Positions 45,187-55,591 of a DNA stretch of 64,000 nucleotides are shown piece after piece. Under the pieces are notes generated by a model. That model was not told the origin of the DNA. It saw only the letters and a program-made list of their open reading frames with translations, and did not search any database. Positions within the stretch are counted from its first letter, which is position 1; the number at the start of each line of letters is the position of its first letter. Source of the stretch: an uncultured Rhizobiaceae group bacterium (lineage in GTDB: Bacteria; Pseudomonadota; Alphaproteobacteria; Rhizobiales; Rhizobiaceae). The translations under genes were made by a program, and so were the position numbers. The stretch lies in assembly GCA_937958815.1 (NCBI GenBank), contig CALGMR010000006.1, positions 1-64,000 of the forward strand. Reading direction: 5' to 3'.

Positions 45187-45540
45187 ATGTTGCTGCTCGA
45201 CAATATCATTACGGACAAAGGGTCGAAATATTCTGTTTCTGGTGGGGTGTGCTGTTCTGCGGACGAGGCTAAAGCCTTTGTTGCGGAGTTAAAGCGCACG
45301 AAAAAGTTTGCAAAGGCCACCCACAACACTTGGGGTTTGATTTGCGAAGATGGTGCAATCAAAGCGGATGACGGGGAATCTGGTGCTGGCATGGTGATTT
45401 TGCGCATGTTGGAACGCGAAAACGTGCACAACCATGTGGTGGTGGTCACGCGTTGGTTTGGCGGCAAGCATTTGGGCGGAGATCGCTTTCGCCACGTTCA
45501 AACTGCGGTGCAAATGTATCTGGATGAAGCCAAACTCTAG
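45187..45540 (+). CDS. IMPACT/YigZ-family (UPF0029) single-domain protein
   Basis: 117 residues containing only the IMPACT-type domain: KYSVSGGVCCSADEAKAFVAELKR, KATHNTWGLICEDG, DDGESGAGMVIL and VVVVTRWFGGKHLGGDRF. Bacterial YigZ proteins are near 200 residues with a C-terminal ferredoxin-like domain that is missing here. The family is linked to translation control, but the bacterial role is unclear. A GTGCAA/TTGCAC hairpin with GGTTTTGGTTT after it follows the stop. Confidence 0.85.
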   Translation: MLLLDNIITDKGSKYSVSGGVCCSADEAKAFVAELKRTKKFAKATHNTWGLICEDGAIKADDGESGAGMVILRMLERENVHNHVVVVTRWFGGKHLGGDRFRHVQTAVQMYLDEAKL

Positions 45541-45572
45541 CGCATCCATCACGCATTAGTGCGAGTGCGACA

Positions 45573-45600
45573 GTGCAAATTCATTGCACGGTTTTGGTTT
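45573..45600 (+). terminator. terminator after the IMPACT-family gene
   Basis: GTGCAA-attca-TTGCAC, a 6-bp stem followed by GGTTTTGGTTT, 33 nt past the stop. The T-tract is interrupted by GG. Confidence 0.5.
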
Positions 45601-45619
45601 GCATTGCTAACACTGTGCC

Positions 45620-45997
45620 ATGCGCATTGCCTTGCTCTTCATATTTGTAACCTTACCCAGTTTAGTTCTCTCTGCTGAACGGGACGCGTTTTATGGCACT
45701 TGGGGCACACCCAAGCAATGCGCACGCGCACCCATAAAGGTGGGTGGGACGCTTTTGGCAAAGCCCTATGAGATTAGTTCAGGCTGGTTGCGGCAAGGCG
45801 ATTTCTGGTGCCGCTTGGACTGGGGGCGCCCTATAGAAAAGCGCGAGAACGGATTGTTTACAGCAGCCAATGCCCAGTGTGGCGAAGATTCTGTTCGCGG
45901 ATATTTCCTTCGCATGAAACTGTCAGACGAGAAGCTTACACTGCTGTGGGATTTCCCAGTCTCCAATGGCCCACTCAACAGATGCACCAAGCCGTAA
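45620..45997 (+). CDS. small secreted protein of unknown function
   Basis: 125 residues with a signal peptide (RIALLFIFVTLPSLVLSA). The mature part has four cysteines (in KQCARAP, WCRLDWG, AQCGEDS and NRCTKP), which could form two disulfides in the periplasm, and two Trp-rich strands (AFYGTWGTP and LTLLWDFPV). I do not recognise the family. It stands alone upstream of the DUF3179 gene on the same strand. Confidence 0.65.
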   Translation: MRIALLFIFVTLPSLVLSAERDAFYGTWGTPKQCARAPIKVGGTLLAKPYEISSGWLRQGDFWCRLDWGRPIEKRENGLFTAANAQCGEDSVRGYFLRMKLSDEKLTLLWDFPVSNGPLNRCTKP

Positions 45998-46129
45998 GCC
46001 GTAGAATTTCGAACCTGATCACTGATTGCTGATCTGGTGTGATTGGGCTTATTTGGGGCGCTGTCTATAGTGATCATCCGCGCTAAACCATGCGCGCAGA
46101 GTTTCACTGACTTGCAAAAGGGCTTTTCA

Positions 46130-47518
46130 ATGACGTCGACGAGCAACACAAAGTTCCCCGCCCTACTGACCGCATTATTGGTCATGTTTTCTTTCATCAC
46201 GTTTGGCAGCGCTTACGCGCAAAAGGCAAAGCCGCTGCCAGACTATGTGGTGAAGAAATTCGGCAAACCGCCAGCGATCCCAAATGGAGCCCTTTCCGCA
46301 GAACTCTCATCTGCGGTTCAGGTGGCGTTTGTGGACAGCATGGTTGAATCCACCTGGGGCAAAGAGCAGACGGATTCTTTGGAAACCATCACCAAGTCAA
46401 AAGACCCACGACTTGGGTGGATCATCAGCGACCTTATGCGCTTTGCAAACAGCCGTGATCTGAACTTTCTGCTCACCGCTGCTGCTTCCGAACTGTTGGG
46501 CAAGCAGATGAATGTTCAAAACAGTTGGGGAGACGTTACCGATCACCTCATTGCTTGGGACGTTCCAGCCCCGCCGGATTATCTTCGTGTGAAGCGTGCG
46601 ATTTTCACAAATATCGTGCCCGGTTGGGATAAGATATTTGTTGAAGGAAACATCGACTGGCGTCATGTTTCTTGGGGCGGCGTTTTGATTGATGACCGCT
46701 CTTACGACACGACGGATGATTTGTGCAATTGCATCCCAGCTGCTGATAATCCTGAGGTGAGCAGTGCTGCAGACGCAAAATGGTTGAAAGACGATGACAT
46801 TGTCTTTGGTGTTGAAGTAAACGGCGAATACCGTGCTTATCCCCGTCAAATCATGGAAGTGCGGGAAATGGTCAACGACACGTTAGGTGGCAGAGACCTC
46901 GGCATTCCCTACTGCACGCTTTGTGGCGCGGCGCAGGCCTATTTCACAGATCAATTGCCCGCAGGTGTTGAACGTCCAATTCTGCGCACGTCTGGTCTGC
47001 TCATTCGTTCCAACAAGGTTATGTACGATCTCACAACTTATTCCGTGTTCGATACATTTCTTGGAACAGCCGTGACCGGCCCTCTTGCCAAAAAAGGCAT
47101 CAAGCTCAAGCAGGCAACAGTTGTGACAACCGATTGGGGCACGTGGAAAAAGGCTCACCCGCAGACGACGGTATTGCTGGAAAAATATGCTCTTGGCCGC
47201 GATCCTGATTTCCGCAACGGCCGCGATGCCAATGGCCCCATCTTTCCTGTTGGCGATGTGGATCCACGCTTGTCCGTGCATGAAGACATCATTGGTGTGG
47301 TGACTGCATCTGGCAAGCCAGTGGCGTTCCAAAGAAGCAAAGCCATTGCAGCGCTCACGAAGGGCGAAGAAATCAAGTATGAAAACGTTCGCCTGAAACT
47401 GGATGGCGGCGGTGTGCGCGCCGAAGATGTGAGCGGTTCTGACCTTGGCAGCCATCAGGCATTTTGGTTTGCTTGGTCTCAATTCTATCCCAAAACGGCG
47501 CTTTGGCCGCAAACATAG
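46130..47518 (+). CDS. DUF3179-domain exported protein
   Basis: 462 residues from the ATG at 46130, which has AGGG about 10 nt upstream. A signal peptide (ALLTALLVMFSFITFGSAYAQ) precedes a periplasmic protein whose central part carries the DUF3179 motif (YCTLCGAAQAYF) and GVEVNGEYRAYPRQIMEVREMVND. A second region near residues 215-235 has DDLCNCIPAADNPEVSS. The function of the family is unknown; the CTLC pair could bind a metal or form a disulfide. It converges with ppx. Confidence 0.85.
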   Translation: MTSTSNTKFPALLTALLVMFSFITFGSAYAQKAKPLPDYVVKKFGKPPAIPNGALSAELSSAVQVAFVDSMVESTWGKEQTDSLETITKSKDPRLGWIISDLMRFANSRDLNFLLTAAASELLGKQMNVQNSWGDVTDHLIAWDVPAPPDYLRVKRAIFTNIVPGWDKIFVEGNIDWRHVSWGGVLIDDRSYDTTDDLCNCIPAADNPEVSSAADAKWLKDDDIVFGVEVNGEYRAYPRQIMEVREMVNDTLGGRDLGIPYCTLCGAAQAYFTDQLPAGVERPILRTSGLLIRSNKVMYDLTTYSVFDTFLGTAVTGPLAKKGIKLKQATVVTTDWGTWKKAHPQTTVLLEKYALGRDPDFRNGRDANGPIFPVGDVDPRLSVHEDIIGVVTASGKPVAFQRSKAIAALTKGEEIKYENVRLKLDGGGVRAEDVSGSDLGSHQAFWFAWSQFYPKTALWPQT

Positions 47519-47539
47519 TGTTCAGCGGTGCGTGTCAGC

Positions 47540-49066
47540 TTACCTGACACTCCACTCCACGGGTTGTCGCAAAACGTTCGACAACCCTGAAATTCTGCGA
47601 TCCAAACGCTCGCCTTCCATTTCGGCCAAATGTTTTGGCACGGTTATTTCAAATATTTCATCGCCACGCCTGAATTCAATCTCCGGCAAAATTCCGGGCA
47701 TGGCGGCAGAGAATAAATATCCCACCCGGAACAGTGCACCCAATAGTTTTGCCCTTTCAGTGATGCGCTTGTTTGCAACAACGCCAATGGCTGGGCGTGC
47801 ATTGTCATTCACCAAACCTTCATGACGGTAAAAACTCGACAAAGCCAAATAGGCGCGACCTGGATGGTTCACACCGACGAAATTCGCGTTTGAAATCAGG
47901 TTCAAAGCTTGGTCGCCGCGATAGTCTGGATGGGAACGCCACGTAATATCAGCCAGCAAACAAGCTGCCTTGCGGAAGCGCGCCTCTTCTTTTGTTTCCT
48001 TCATACCAAAGGTTTTGAAAGCCTGCTTAGTCCACTGTGCCAATTCACGGGAATGTACAGGAGACCGCGCGCGCAGAACCGCCATTTCTTCGGCGGCCGT
48101 GATGAGAGGGTCCGCCTTTTTCACTTTGTCTGGCAGCAGTGAATATAAATATCCTTCACGCACACCAACCGCCGAAAAGACGATTTTGTCCGGGTTCATG
48201 ATATTGATGATTTCATTCAGCAAGATCGCACCATAAGGCAACAAATTGCGACGGTTGGAAGATACTGCGTTGATACCCCGCACCGCTGAACTTTTCGTGG
48301 TCGTCAGCCGTTTGCAGAGCTTTTTAGCCTCTTCCTGTGAAATTTCGTAGTTGTGCATCACGTGAAGGGGATAGTTGCATCGCGCCATATGCAGACGCCC
48401 CATGGCGCGCCATGTTCCGCCAACCGCATAAAATGTTTGACCTTTGGACGCTTTTAAAACGGGATTGTTTTTGAGAGCTTTCTTGACCAGATCGCGCGCG
48501 GCTTTAATTGATCCGCCGCTTTCATCTTGCAAGCGCAGACCTCCAAGTGGAAGCGTCAGCCCCTCACCCACAGGCTGTTTGTCAACGGCTGTAAACTCAA
48601 CACTGCCGCCGCCCATGTCAGCACTCACACCAACGGGGTTCATAAAGCCGCAAACGATTCCGTAGGCCGCATAGAGTGCTTCTTCTGCACCCGTCAAAAC
48701 ATGAATGGTGCTGCCCAAAGCCTTTTCGGCATCTTTTACAAATGCAGGCCCGTTTTCCGCTTCACGGGCCGCGGCTGTGGCAAGAGTGTAAATTTCATCA
48801 GCACCTGCTTGTTTCGCCAACATGCGAAATCGTTTCAAGCCTGCCAGCGCGCGCACAACACCTTCTTCATCCAACTTGCCTGTCGTGGCGATGTGTGCAC
48901 CGAGACCGCACAAAATCTTCTCATTGAACAGCGGCGTGGGAGAGCGTGACAAGCCTTCGTAGACAACGAGACGAACCGAGTTTGAACCAATATCGACGAT
49001 GGCCACTGGCGACAGTTTGCGCAAACGCCCTTGGGCTTTGAGAATGGATTTTAGTGTCCGTGCCAT
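47540..49066 (-). CDS. ppx: exopolyphosphatase / GppA family
   Basis: Hydrolyses polyphosphate (and possibly pppGpp). 508 residues: actin-like ATPase fold starting VAIVDIGSNSVRLVVYEGL, second phosphate loop SADMGGGSVEFTAV, and a C-terminal HD-like region with GDQALNLISNANFVGVNHPGR. It follows ppk1 by 27 nt on the same strand, so synthesis and breakdown of polyphosphate are co-transcribed. A 7-bp hairpin (47532-47550) overlaps its stop codon. Confidence 0.94.
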   Translation of the reverse strand: MARTLKSILKAQGRLRKLSPVAIVDIGSNSVRLVVYEGLSRSPTPLFNEKILCGLGAHIATTGKLDEEGVVRALAGLKRFRMLAKQAGADEIYTLATAAAREAENGPAFVKDAEKALGSTIHVLTGAEEALYAAYGIVCGFMNPVGVSADMGGGSVEFTAVDKQPVGEGLTLPLGGLRLQDESGGSIKAARDLVKKALKNNPVLKASKGQTFYAVGGTWRAMGRLHMARCNYPLHVMHNYEISQEEAKKLCKRLTTTKSSAVRGINAVSSNRRNLLPYGAILLNEIINIMNPDKIVFSAVGVREGYLYSLLPDKVKKADPLITAAEEMAVLRARSPVHSRELAQWTKQAFKTFGMKETKEEARFRKAACLLADITWRSHPDYRGDQALNLISNANFVGVNHPGRAYLALSSFYRHEGLVNDNARPAIGVVANKRITERAKLLGALFRVGYLFSAAMPGILPEIEFRRGDEIFEITVPKHLAEMEGERLDRRISGLSNVLRQPVEWSVR

Positions 49067-49093
49067 GTGTCCATCTCATACATAAGGGATTTC

Positions 49094-51319
49094 CTAAGCC
49101 TTGGCCTTAGCGCTTTTTTTGATCGTTTTTACGGTCAGTGTTGCTTCCGGATTTAAGATCGTTTGCGGTGCATCTTTCTTCAAAGATTTGCCACGCCCTG
49201 ACAGGCTTGGATTGTTCATAAAATATTCTTGCGCACTGAACGGCTTTTGGCCGTCTCGCAACTCCATGCGCTTTGAAGTACCGTCCGGTAAAATTTCCCA
49301 GCTTTGCTGATTGTCCATCATATTGCCCAGCATGATTTGATCCAGAACCTGTTCGCGCACAGTCGGATTTTCGACGGGAAACAAAACTTCTACACGACGA
49401 TCCAGATTGCGGGGCATGAGGTCTGGAGAACCTGCATAGACAATCGATTTTTTGGACGGCAGACCATAGCCATTGCCGAAGCAAAAAATGCGTCCATGTT
49501 CGAGAAAGCGACCAATGATCGATTTCACACGAATGTTTTCTGACAGGTCTTTCACCTGAGGGCGCAAGCAACATATTCCACGCACAATGAGATCAATTTG
49601 AACACCGTCTTGGCTGGCGGCATACAATTGGTCGATCATTTTTTTATCGACCAGCGAATTCATCTTCATCCAGATTTGCGCGGGCTTGCCAGCCTTGGCG
49701 TGTTTGCGTTCGGCATCGATCAATTTTGAAATGCTTTTGCGCAGGGTATTTGGCGATACCAGTAGCTTGGTCAAACCCTCAGGGGTGGCGTAACCGGTGA
49801 TAAAATTGAACACGCGCGCAACGTCCAAGGCGATGGCCTTATCGTCGGTAAAAAACGACAGATCGGTGTAGATTTTGGCATTGATTGGGTGATAGTTGCC
49901 CGTGCCTATGTGGCAGAAATTGACCAGATTTCCGCCCTCGCGTCGCACCACGAGCGACAGTTTGGCGTGGGTTTTCAGCTCGATGAACCCGTAGACAACC
50001 TGAACCCCTGCCCGCTCCAAATCACGGGCCCAGCGAATGTTGGCCTCCTCATCAAAACGCGCTTTGAGTTCCACTAAGGCCGTAACGGATTTGCCGTTTT
50101 CAGCAGCTTCAATTAACGCCTGTACAATCTGGCTGTCATTGGATGTTCGATACAGTGTTTGCTTGATTGCCACCACGTCGGGATCGCGAGCGGCTTGGCG
50201 CAAAAACCGCACCACCACATCGAAAGATTCATAAGGGTGGTGAACCACCAAATCTTTTTGACGGATTGCGGCAAAACAATCGCCATTGTGTTCACGAATG
50301 CGTTCTGGAAAACGCGGGGTGAAAGATTTGTATTTGAACCGCTTGGAACCTTGAGTGACAATCTCTTTCAAATCATCGAGTGCCAACATGCCGTCCAGCA
50401 CAATTGTTTCAGAAGACTGAACCCGCAATTCTTTGACCACAAAATCGCGCAAATTTTGCGGAGTGTCTTCGGTGAATTCCAAGCGAATGACCAGGCCACG
50501 TCGGCGTTGTTTCAATGCGCTTTCAAAGAGGCGCACAAGGTCTTCCGCTTCTTCCTGCACTTCAATGTCTGAATCACGGACAAGGCGGAACATACCGCTT
50601 TGGCGCATGTCATAACCTGGGAACAAACGATCGATGAACAGACCGATGACTTCTTCAACTGAAATAAAGCGCGACGGAGCTTTGGGCGTGCCATCGTCAC
50701 GTATTTTTGGTTGCGGCAAAGCCACAAAACGCTTCAACGGTTGCGGCAAGCGCAGCAAGGCTGTCATAGGTTTGCCGTCTTTGCGGCGCTCAAGATCGAG
50801 CACCAATGTGAGGCCCAGATTTGGCATAAACGGAAAAGGATGGGCTGGATCAATGCACAGCGGTGTCAGCACGGGGAAGATGTGGCTTAGAAAATGATCT
50901 TCAGCCCAGTTTCTCTCTTCTTTCGTGAGTTCCCCACTTTTCAACAAATCAAGTCCGCTGTCGGACATTTCAGCTTTGAGAGCGCGAAACAGTTCCAACT
51001 GTCTGGCCTGCAATCCAGCGATTTCGCGAGTGGCATTGTTCAGCTGCTCGTCAGGCGTTTGACCGTTGTCAGACAATGTGGAGACGTTTTCTCGCACCTG
51101 CCCTGCTAAACCCGCAATGCGCACCATCAAAAACTCGTTCAAATTGTCTGCCGAAATGGACAAAAAACGAAGCCGCTCAAGCAATGGGTTGCGCGTATTC
51201 TCTGCCTCCATCAAAACACGACGGTTAAACTGCAACCAGGAAATCTCCCGATTGATGTAGCGTGATTGATCTTTGGTCAAAGCGACGTTCATTTGGGTTT
51301 CCAGTTTTGGCGCAAACAT
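49094..51319 (-). CDS. ppk1: polyphosphate kinase 1
   Basis: Makes polyphosphate from ATP at the inner membrane. About 741 residues. N-terminal domain [22 protein letters not shown], head domain, and two C-terminal catalytic domains with the autophosphorylated histidine in [15 protein letters not shown] and the second histidine in [15 protein letters not shown]. The start is taken as ATG 51319; a GTG at 51325 and ATG at 51292 are alternatives. The C-terminus has a basic tail ([12 protein letters not shown]). It lies between the DnaA-like hda gene and ppx. Confidence 0.96.
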   Translation of the reverse strand: MFAPKLETQMNVALTKDQSRYINREISWLQFNRRVLMEAENTRNPLLERLRFLSISADNLNEFLMVRIAGLAGQVRENVSTLSDNGQTPDEQLNNATREIAGLQARQLELFRALKAEMSDSGLDLLKSGELTKEERNWAEDHFLSHIFPVLTPLCIDPAHPFPFMPNLGLTLVLDLERRKDGKPMTALLRLPQPLKRFVALPQPKIRDDGTPKAPSRFISVEEVIGLFIDRLFPGYDMRQSGMFRLVRDSDIEVQEEAEDLVRLFESALKQRRRGLVIRLEFTEDTPQNLRDFVVKELRVQSSETIVLDGMLALDDLKEIVTQGSKRFKYKSFTPRFPERIREHNGDCFAAIRQKDLVVHHPYESFDVVVRFLRQAARDPDVVAIKQTLYRTSNDSQIVQALIEAAENGKSVTALVELKARFDEEANIRWARDLERAGVQVVYGFIELKTHAKLSLVVRREGGNLVNFCHIGTGNYHPINAKIYTDLSFFTDDKAIALDVARVFNFITGYATPEGLTKLLVSPNTLRKSISKLIDAERKHAKAGKPAQIWMKMNSLVDKKMIDQLYAASQDGVQIDLIVRGICCLRPQVKDLSENIRVKSIIGRFLEHGRIFCFGNGYGLPSKKSIVYAGSPDLMPRNLDRRVEVLFPVENPTVREQVLDQIMLGNMMDNQQSWEILPDGTSKRMELRDGQKPFSAQEYFMNNPSLSGRGKSLKKDAPQTILNPEATLTVKTIKKSAKAKA

Positions 51320-51357
51320 TGTCACTAGCTGAAAGGTATGACAGTTTTGCTAAGCGT

Positions 51358-52041
51358 CTATTCCTGCATTCCCAGTGATTTCAACGCAAGGGAAGCGAGT
51401 GGAATTGTTATGGCGCGTTTTTCTGCCAGTGAAGCTTGGTCTATTGCTTCAACCAGCTTTTGAGCAAATGCCAAAGAGCGTTCCATCCGTGTAGCGCAAT
51501 ATTCTACAACCGCCATGTCGACCATCATTTGACGATCAGCAAACAATTTGAACAAAACACCGCGAAGTAATTCATCATCCGGTTCATTCAATTCAACCAG
51601 ATGTGCCAGTTTCATGCGCGACTGGAGGTCAGGCAAAACGATGCCCCAATCACCCGGCCATCGGCGGCTGGTGAGCAACAAATTGCCCTTTCCCTGTCTG
51701 ACCATGTTTATGATGTGGAACAGGCGCGTTTCGCTGAAATTGCCCTGCACAATGTCTTCGACCACAAAATTTCCATAGGTTTGTTGGGGCAGTTCTTCGT
51801 CAGACCCCAAAGACGGCAGAATATGGGCTTGGGACCGCGCTGCCCAAATTTGAGCCAAATGGGTTTTGCCTGCACCTGTGGGGCCTGCCAGAATAACAAT
51901 TGGCGCAGGCCATTCTGGCCATGAATCCAAAAAATGCACAGCAGATGCATTTGCCTCCGTCACGAGAAGATCTTCACGCGCGGTGGCGGCTTCCAACGGC
52001 AGGTGCAACGGCAATTGACCCGAGGGTTTACGCTTAGACAT
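51358..52041 (-). CDS. hdaA: DnaA-related replication regulator HdaA
   Basis: A 227-residue AAA+ protein related to DnaA and E. coli Hda, which promotes ATP hydrolysis on DnaA when bound to the sliding clamp. It has a clamp-binding motif at the N-terminus (QLPLHLP), Walker A GPTGAGKTHLAQ and an incomplete Walker B region. The short N-terminus without the DnaA DNA-binding domain separates it from DnaA. It sits 38 nt upstream of ppk1 and 15 nt after the permease gene, all minus strand. Confidence 0.9.
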   Translation of the reverse strand: MSKRKPSGQLPLHLPLEAATAREDLLVTEANASAVHFLDSWPEWPAPIVILAGPTGAGKTHLAQIWAARSQAHILPSLGSDEELPQQTYGNFVVEDIVQGNFSETRLFHIINMVRQGKGNLLLTSRRWPGDWGIVLPDLQSRMKLAHLVELNEPDDELLRGVLFKLFADRQMMVDMAVVEYCATRMERSLAFAQKLVEAIDQASLAEKRAITIPLASLALKSLGMQE

Positions 52042-52056
52042 GAAACACTTCTACTA

Positions 52057-53220
52057 TCAGCCTGCAGGCTCATCTTTTCGGTCGTGACCGAGATAAAAAT
52101 CGCTTTGCAGATATTTCGCCAATGCAAACCGCACCAATACACCTATTGCAGCAGCCACGGGCACAGCAATAAGCAAGCCTGTGAACCCCATCAAGACACC
52201 AAATGCAGAAAGTGAGAACATCAACCAAACAGGGTGAAGACCAACGCTTTCGCCAACGAGTTTGGGTTGCAGAATATTGCCCTCAAAAAACTGGCCCACG
52301 GCAAAAATGATGATGATGAGCAACACCCACCAGAAATCTGGCCAGAATTGAACCAGCGCAACACCAACCGCGATAACCAGACCAATGAGCGAACCAACAA
52401 ATGGAATGAAACTGACCAGTCCGGCAAACATGCCAATCAACAATCCAAAATTCAGTCCTGCCAATGTTAGGCCAACGGCATAGAACGACCCAAGTATGAA
52501 ACACACAGACCCCTGCCCGCGCACAAAGCCGGCAATAGCTTTGTTGATGTCAGACGAGATGGATTCCAGATCGCTTTTGTGATCTCGCGGCAACCATGAA
52601 TCCACACGTTCAACCATGCGGTCCCAATCCAAAAGCAGATAAAACGCCACAATGGGTGTGATGACAAACAATGACAGCACGTCGACCAAGGCCTTACCAG
52701 AATTCCAAATCGACCCCAAAAGCGTGGTCAACCAACCGGCACCTTGTTGCAACACTTCATCGAGATTTTCACGAATATTGGCAGAGCCCTCGCCAATCAG
52801 ATTGCGCAACCATTCGCTTTCCGTATTCGCAATCAATGATTGGAGTTGGGTGATGTAGGACGGCATGCGTGCAATCAAGCCTGACAATTGGTGAGACAAA
52901 ACCGGCACCAGCAAAATGAGCGCAAGTGAAAACAGGAACACAAACACCAAAAGGATCAAGACCGTGGCAAACAATCTGCTCGTGCCCCATGATTCCAGTT
53001 TGTCGGCCACTGGATCAAGCATGTAGGCAAGTGCCATGCCTGCGATAAACGGCAGCAGGATGGAGCGGAATACATACATAAATAAGATGACCGCAACCAA
53101 TGCGCCCAACCAGAAGAACGCCTGTCGCTTTATGCTGTTTGAAAACACCGCCTCTTCAGTGGCTGTTGCTTTCGCTGTAGCCTTTGCGACTGTTTTCTTC
53201 GCTGCAGGTTTTTTTGCCAA
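52057..53220 (-). CDS. AI-2E/PerM family membrane transporter
   Basis: 387 residues: a Lys/Ala-rich N-terminus (KKPAAKKTVAKATAKAT) and eight hydrophobic helices with the family motif SLIGLVIAVGVALVQFW. Members export autoinducer-2, ions or unknown compounds. The start is TTG 53220 with GGAGA about 9 nt upstream, placed inside the end of the phosphatidyltransferase gene (2-nt gap from its stop). No in-frame ATG precedes residue 49, so TTG is likely genuine. hdaA is next downstream. Confidence 0.85.
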   Translation of the reverse strand: MAKKPAAKKTVAKATAKATATEEAVFSNSIKRQAFFWLGALVAVILFMYVFRSILLPFIAGMALAYMLDPVADKLESWGTSRLFATVLILLVFVFLFSLALILLVPVLSHQLSGLIARMPSYITQLQSLIANTESEWLRNLIGEGSANIRENLDEVLQQGAGWLTTLLGSIWNSGKALVDVLSLFVITPIVAFYLLLDWDRMVERVDSWLPRDHKSDLESISSDINKAIAGFVRGQGSVCFILGSFYAVGLTLAGLNFGLLIGMFAGLVSFIPFVGSLIGLVIAVGVALVQFWPDFWWVLLIIIIFAVGQFFEGNILQPKLVGESVGLHPVWLMFSLSAFGVLMGFTGLLIAVPVAAAIGVLVRFALAKYLQSDFYLGHDRKDEPAG

Positions 53221-53222
53221 TG

Positions 53223-53780
53223 TCAGATTTCTCCATTTTGATTGGCCACACCGTTTGCAAACAATGCCAAGCCTTGGACGATATACGCAACTGCGGAAGC
53301 TGCTGTCAGCACTCCAGTGATATATTCTAGTGACGTTTGCAGCGTGGGTAGCGGGTATTCAAATCCAAGAATACCCAAAACCAGTGCTGCCAGCACAATT
53401 TGCACTGCGGTGTTCACCTTTGAAACCCACAAGGGTTTTATGGTGAACTCCTTTTCCAAAAGGAAAGCCAGCATAACCCCTAGCACGATAATCAGGTCCC
53501 GGCTCACCACCAATATCGCCAACCAAAGAGGGATATGCCCGAGATAGGCCAAAACAATGAACACGGAAACAAGCATCAGCTTGTCAGCGATAGGATCCAA
53601 AATCGTTCCAAATTCACTTTGTTGGTTCAACGCTCGTGCAACAGTACCGTCAACAGCATCTGACAAACCAGCGACAACAAACACGTAGAAAGCAAGAACA
53701 GGTTGATTGGACAGCAATGCCCAAACAATGAGAGGCACCAGCAGGACACGTCCCATGGTTATAAAATTTGCAATAGTCAA
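53223..53780 (-). CDS. CDP-alcohol phosphatidyltransferase
   Basis: 185 residues, four to six helices, with the CDP-alcohol motif DAVDGTVARALNQQSEFGTILDPIADKL (all three acidic residues present). Family members make phosphatidylglycerolphosphate or related lipids; this could be a second PgsA-like enzyme or a cardiolipin-type enzyme. The start is TTG 53780 (a typical N-terminal TIANFIT) with GGAAA upstream. It heads the minus run with the permease and hdaA, divergent from the secreted protein at 53951. Confidence 0.87.
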   Translation of the reverse strand: MTIANFITMGRVLLVPLIVWALLSNQPVLAFYVFVVAGLSDAVDGTVARALNQQSEFGTILDPIADKLMLVSVFIVLAYLGHIPLWLAILVVSRDLIIVLGVMLAFLLEKEFTIKPLWVSKVNTAVQIVLAALVLGILGFEYPLPTLQTSLEYITGVLTAASAVAYIVQGLALFANGVANQNGEI

Positions 53781-53950
53781 TTCAAACGTTTCCGCAGGCT
53801 ACGTTGTTGATCGAACACGCAGAATTGTGCGCTGGATATAGACTGATTGCAACAATCAGATCATACAGAATTCTACTGCTTGTTTTGCATCATCGATTGA
53901 CACGTGGCCGATTGCGCAGGACAATTTGGGAAGTACAAAGGAGTGATGCA

Positions 53951-54439
53951 ATGAAATTTAGACCTCAGTTTTTAGCAATTGGTTTGAGTGCTTGCTTCGC
54001 TCTTTCCTCTTTTCAACTTGCGCAGGCAGATGACAGCCATGCCGGCTATTACTATCCAGAGCCGCAAAGTTCAGAGGTTTATGAATCACCACTTGTCCCC
54101 CTGCCCAATGCCAACAAACGTACGCGCATTGGCTTCACTGTGGGCTTGGGCGCCCAACAAAGAAAACTGTCCCATGCGCCAGACTATCATGTATTCGCAA
54201 AAGGCGCTCAAGCCGAAAAAATGATCATCGTGGCCACCGCTGCGGGCAAATATGACACGCTGTACCGTCTGCGCGCTTTGTTGGCGGCCCTTTCGGCAGA
54301 AGCACGTTTGTCCCCCTTGTTCCAACAATCGCGAAACCCACAAAACCTTAACTTTCTCGATCTGGCGCGTTTGACCGGATTTACAAAAGTCACCATCACT
54401 GACGGCGATACGATCGCACACCGGATCGAAATCCAGTAA
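53951..54439 (+). CDS. small exported protein of unknown function
   Basis: 162 residues from the ATG at 53951, with AGGAG 6-10 nt upstream; the track's extra 49 codons are upstream of this. A signal peptide (FLAIGLSACFALSSFQLAQA) is followed by a Pro/Tyr-rich linker and a mixed alpha/beta part with LYRLRALLAALSAEARLSPLF and LDLARLTGFTKVTITDGDTIAHRIEI. No known motif. Its position just before purM in the same direction recalls other rhizobia. The function is unknown. Confidence 0.75.
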   Translation: MKFRPQFLAIGLSACFALSSFQLAQADDSHAGYYYPEPQSSEVYESPLVPLPNANKRTRIGFTVGLGAQQRKLSHAPDYHVFAKGAQAEKMIIVATAAGKYDTLYRLRALLAALSAEARLSPLFQQSRNPQNLNFLDLARLTGFTKVTITDGDTIAHRIEIQ

Positions 54440-54520
54440 AGCGATAAAAACTGACAGTTTTCCACCTCTTTTGTATCTCACCACAAGACGCTGAGACATT
54501 AGCGCCTTATAGAGACGGTT

Positions 54521-55588
54521 ATGAGCGATAAAGAACACAACAAATCCCCCCTCTCCTATGCGGATGCTGGCGTGGATATCGATGCTGGCAATTCGCTGGT
54601 GAATTCCATCAAACCCTTGATTGCAGCAACCATGCGATCCGGTGCCGATGGTTCTATCGGCGGGTTCGGGGGTGTTTTTGACATTGCGGCCACCGGCTAC
54701 AAAGACCCACTATTGGTTGCAGCCAATGATGGTGTTGGAACAAAACTCAAAATTGCCATTGATACAGGTTTGCACGACACAATCGGCATTGATCTTGTGG
54801 CGATGTGTGTCAACGATCTGGTTGTGCAAGGCGCCGAACCGTTGTTCTTCCTCGACTATTTCGCCACTGGCAAACTCGACAACGGCGTGGCTGAACAGGT
54901 GATCGCAGGCATCGCTAAAGGTTGCACTATTGCAGGTTGCGCGTTGATCGGTGGCGAAACGGCCGAAATGCCCGGTATGTACAATGAAGGCGACTATGAC
55001 CTTGCCGGGTTTTCAGTCGGTGCGGTTGAGCGCAACGATTTACTTCCCAAGACCGTAGAAGCTGGCGATGTCATTCTTGGCCTCAGTTCAAGTGGTGTAC
55101 ATTCTAACGGTTATTCGCTTGTGCGCCGTGTCGTTGAACGCAGCGGCCTTACTTGGGATGACGCTTCACCTGTGGGTGATGGAACATTGGCAGAAGCACT
55201 TTTAGAACCTACGCGAATTTATGTCCGCGGCCTGCTGGCGGCATTGAAAGCCCACAACAGCATTAAGGCATTTGCCCACATCACGGGTGGCGGACTGACC
55301 GAGAACATTCCGCGCGTATTGCCAAAAAATGTCAGTGCGGAAATTGATCTGGCAAAACTCTCTATGCCACCCGTGTTTTCATGGGTGAAATCTGTTGGCA
55401 GCATCGAAGACAGCGAAATGCTGCGAACATTTAATTGTGGCACAGGTATGATTGTTGTGGTTCCTGAGGCAGATGTTGAAGCGGTGACGAGCACGCTCAC
55501 GGCTGAAGGCGAAAACGCAACCATCATTGGCCGTTTGGTCGAAGGCGATGGTGAGGTGACCACCGTTGGCGCTGTGAATTGGTCATAA
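54521..55588 (+). CDS. purM: phosphoribosylformylglycinamidine cyclo-ligase (AIR synthetase)
   Basis: The fifth step of purine synthesis. 355 residues. N-terminal [33 protein letters not shown]/Mg loop [26 protein letters not shown] and [15 protein letters not shown] are all canonical. The ATG at 54521 has GAGACGG upstream. purN begins 3 nt past its stop. A short AAAACTG-A-CAGTTTT dyad lies 60-75 bp before the ATG. Confidence 0.97.
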   Translation: MSDKEHNKSPLSYADAGVDIDAGNSLVNSIKPLIAATMRSGADGSIGGFGGVFDIAATGYKDPLLVAANDGVGTKLKIAIDTGLHDTIGIDLVAMCVNDLVVQGAEPLFFLDYFATGKLDNGVAEQVIAGIAKGCTIAGCALIGGETAEMPGMYNEGDYDLAGFSVGAVERNDLLPKTVEAGDVILGLSSSGVHSNGYSLVRRVVERSGLTWDDASPVGDGTLAEALLEPTRIYVRGLLAALKAHNSIKAFAHITGGGLTENIPRVLPKNVSAEIDLAKLSMPPVFSWVKSVGSIEDSEMLRTFNCGTGMIVVVPEADVEAVTSTLTAEGENATIIGRLVEGDGEVTTVGAVNWS

Positions 55589-55591
55589 TTG

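Noticed and set aside
47532-47550. 7-bp hairpin GTGTCAG/CTGACAC at the ppx stop
   Set aside because: No T-run on either side, and it overlaps a coding stop; it may help terminate but was not called as a terminator.
54447-54461. AAAACTG-A-CAGTTTT dyad before purM
   Set aside because: Short and AT-rich with a 1-bp centre; no matching site was found elsewhere in the window, so no regulatory call was made.
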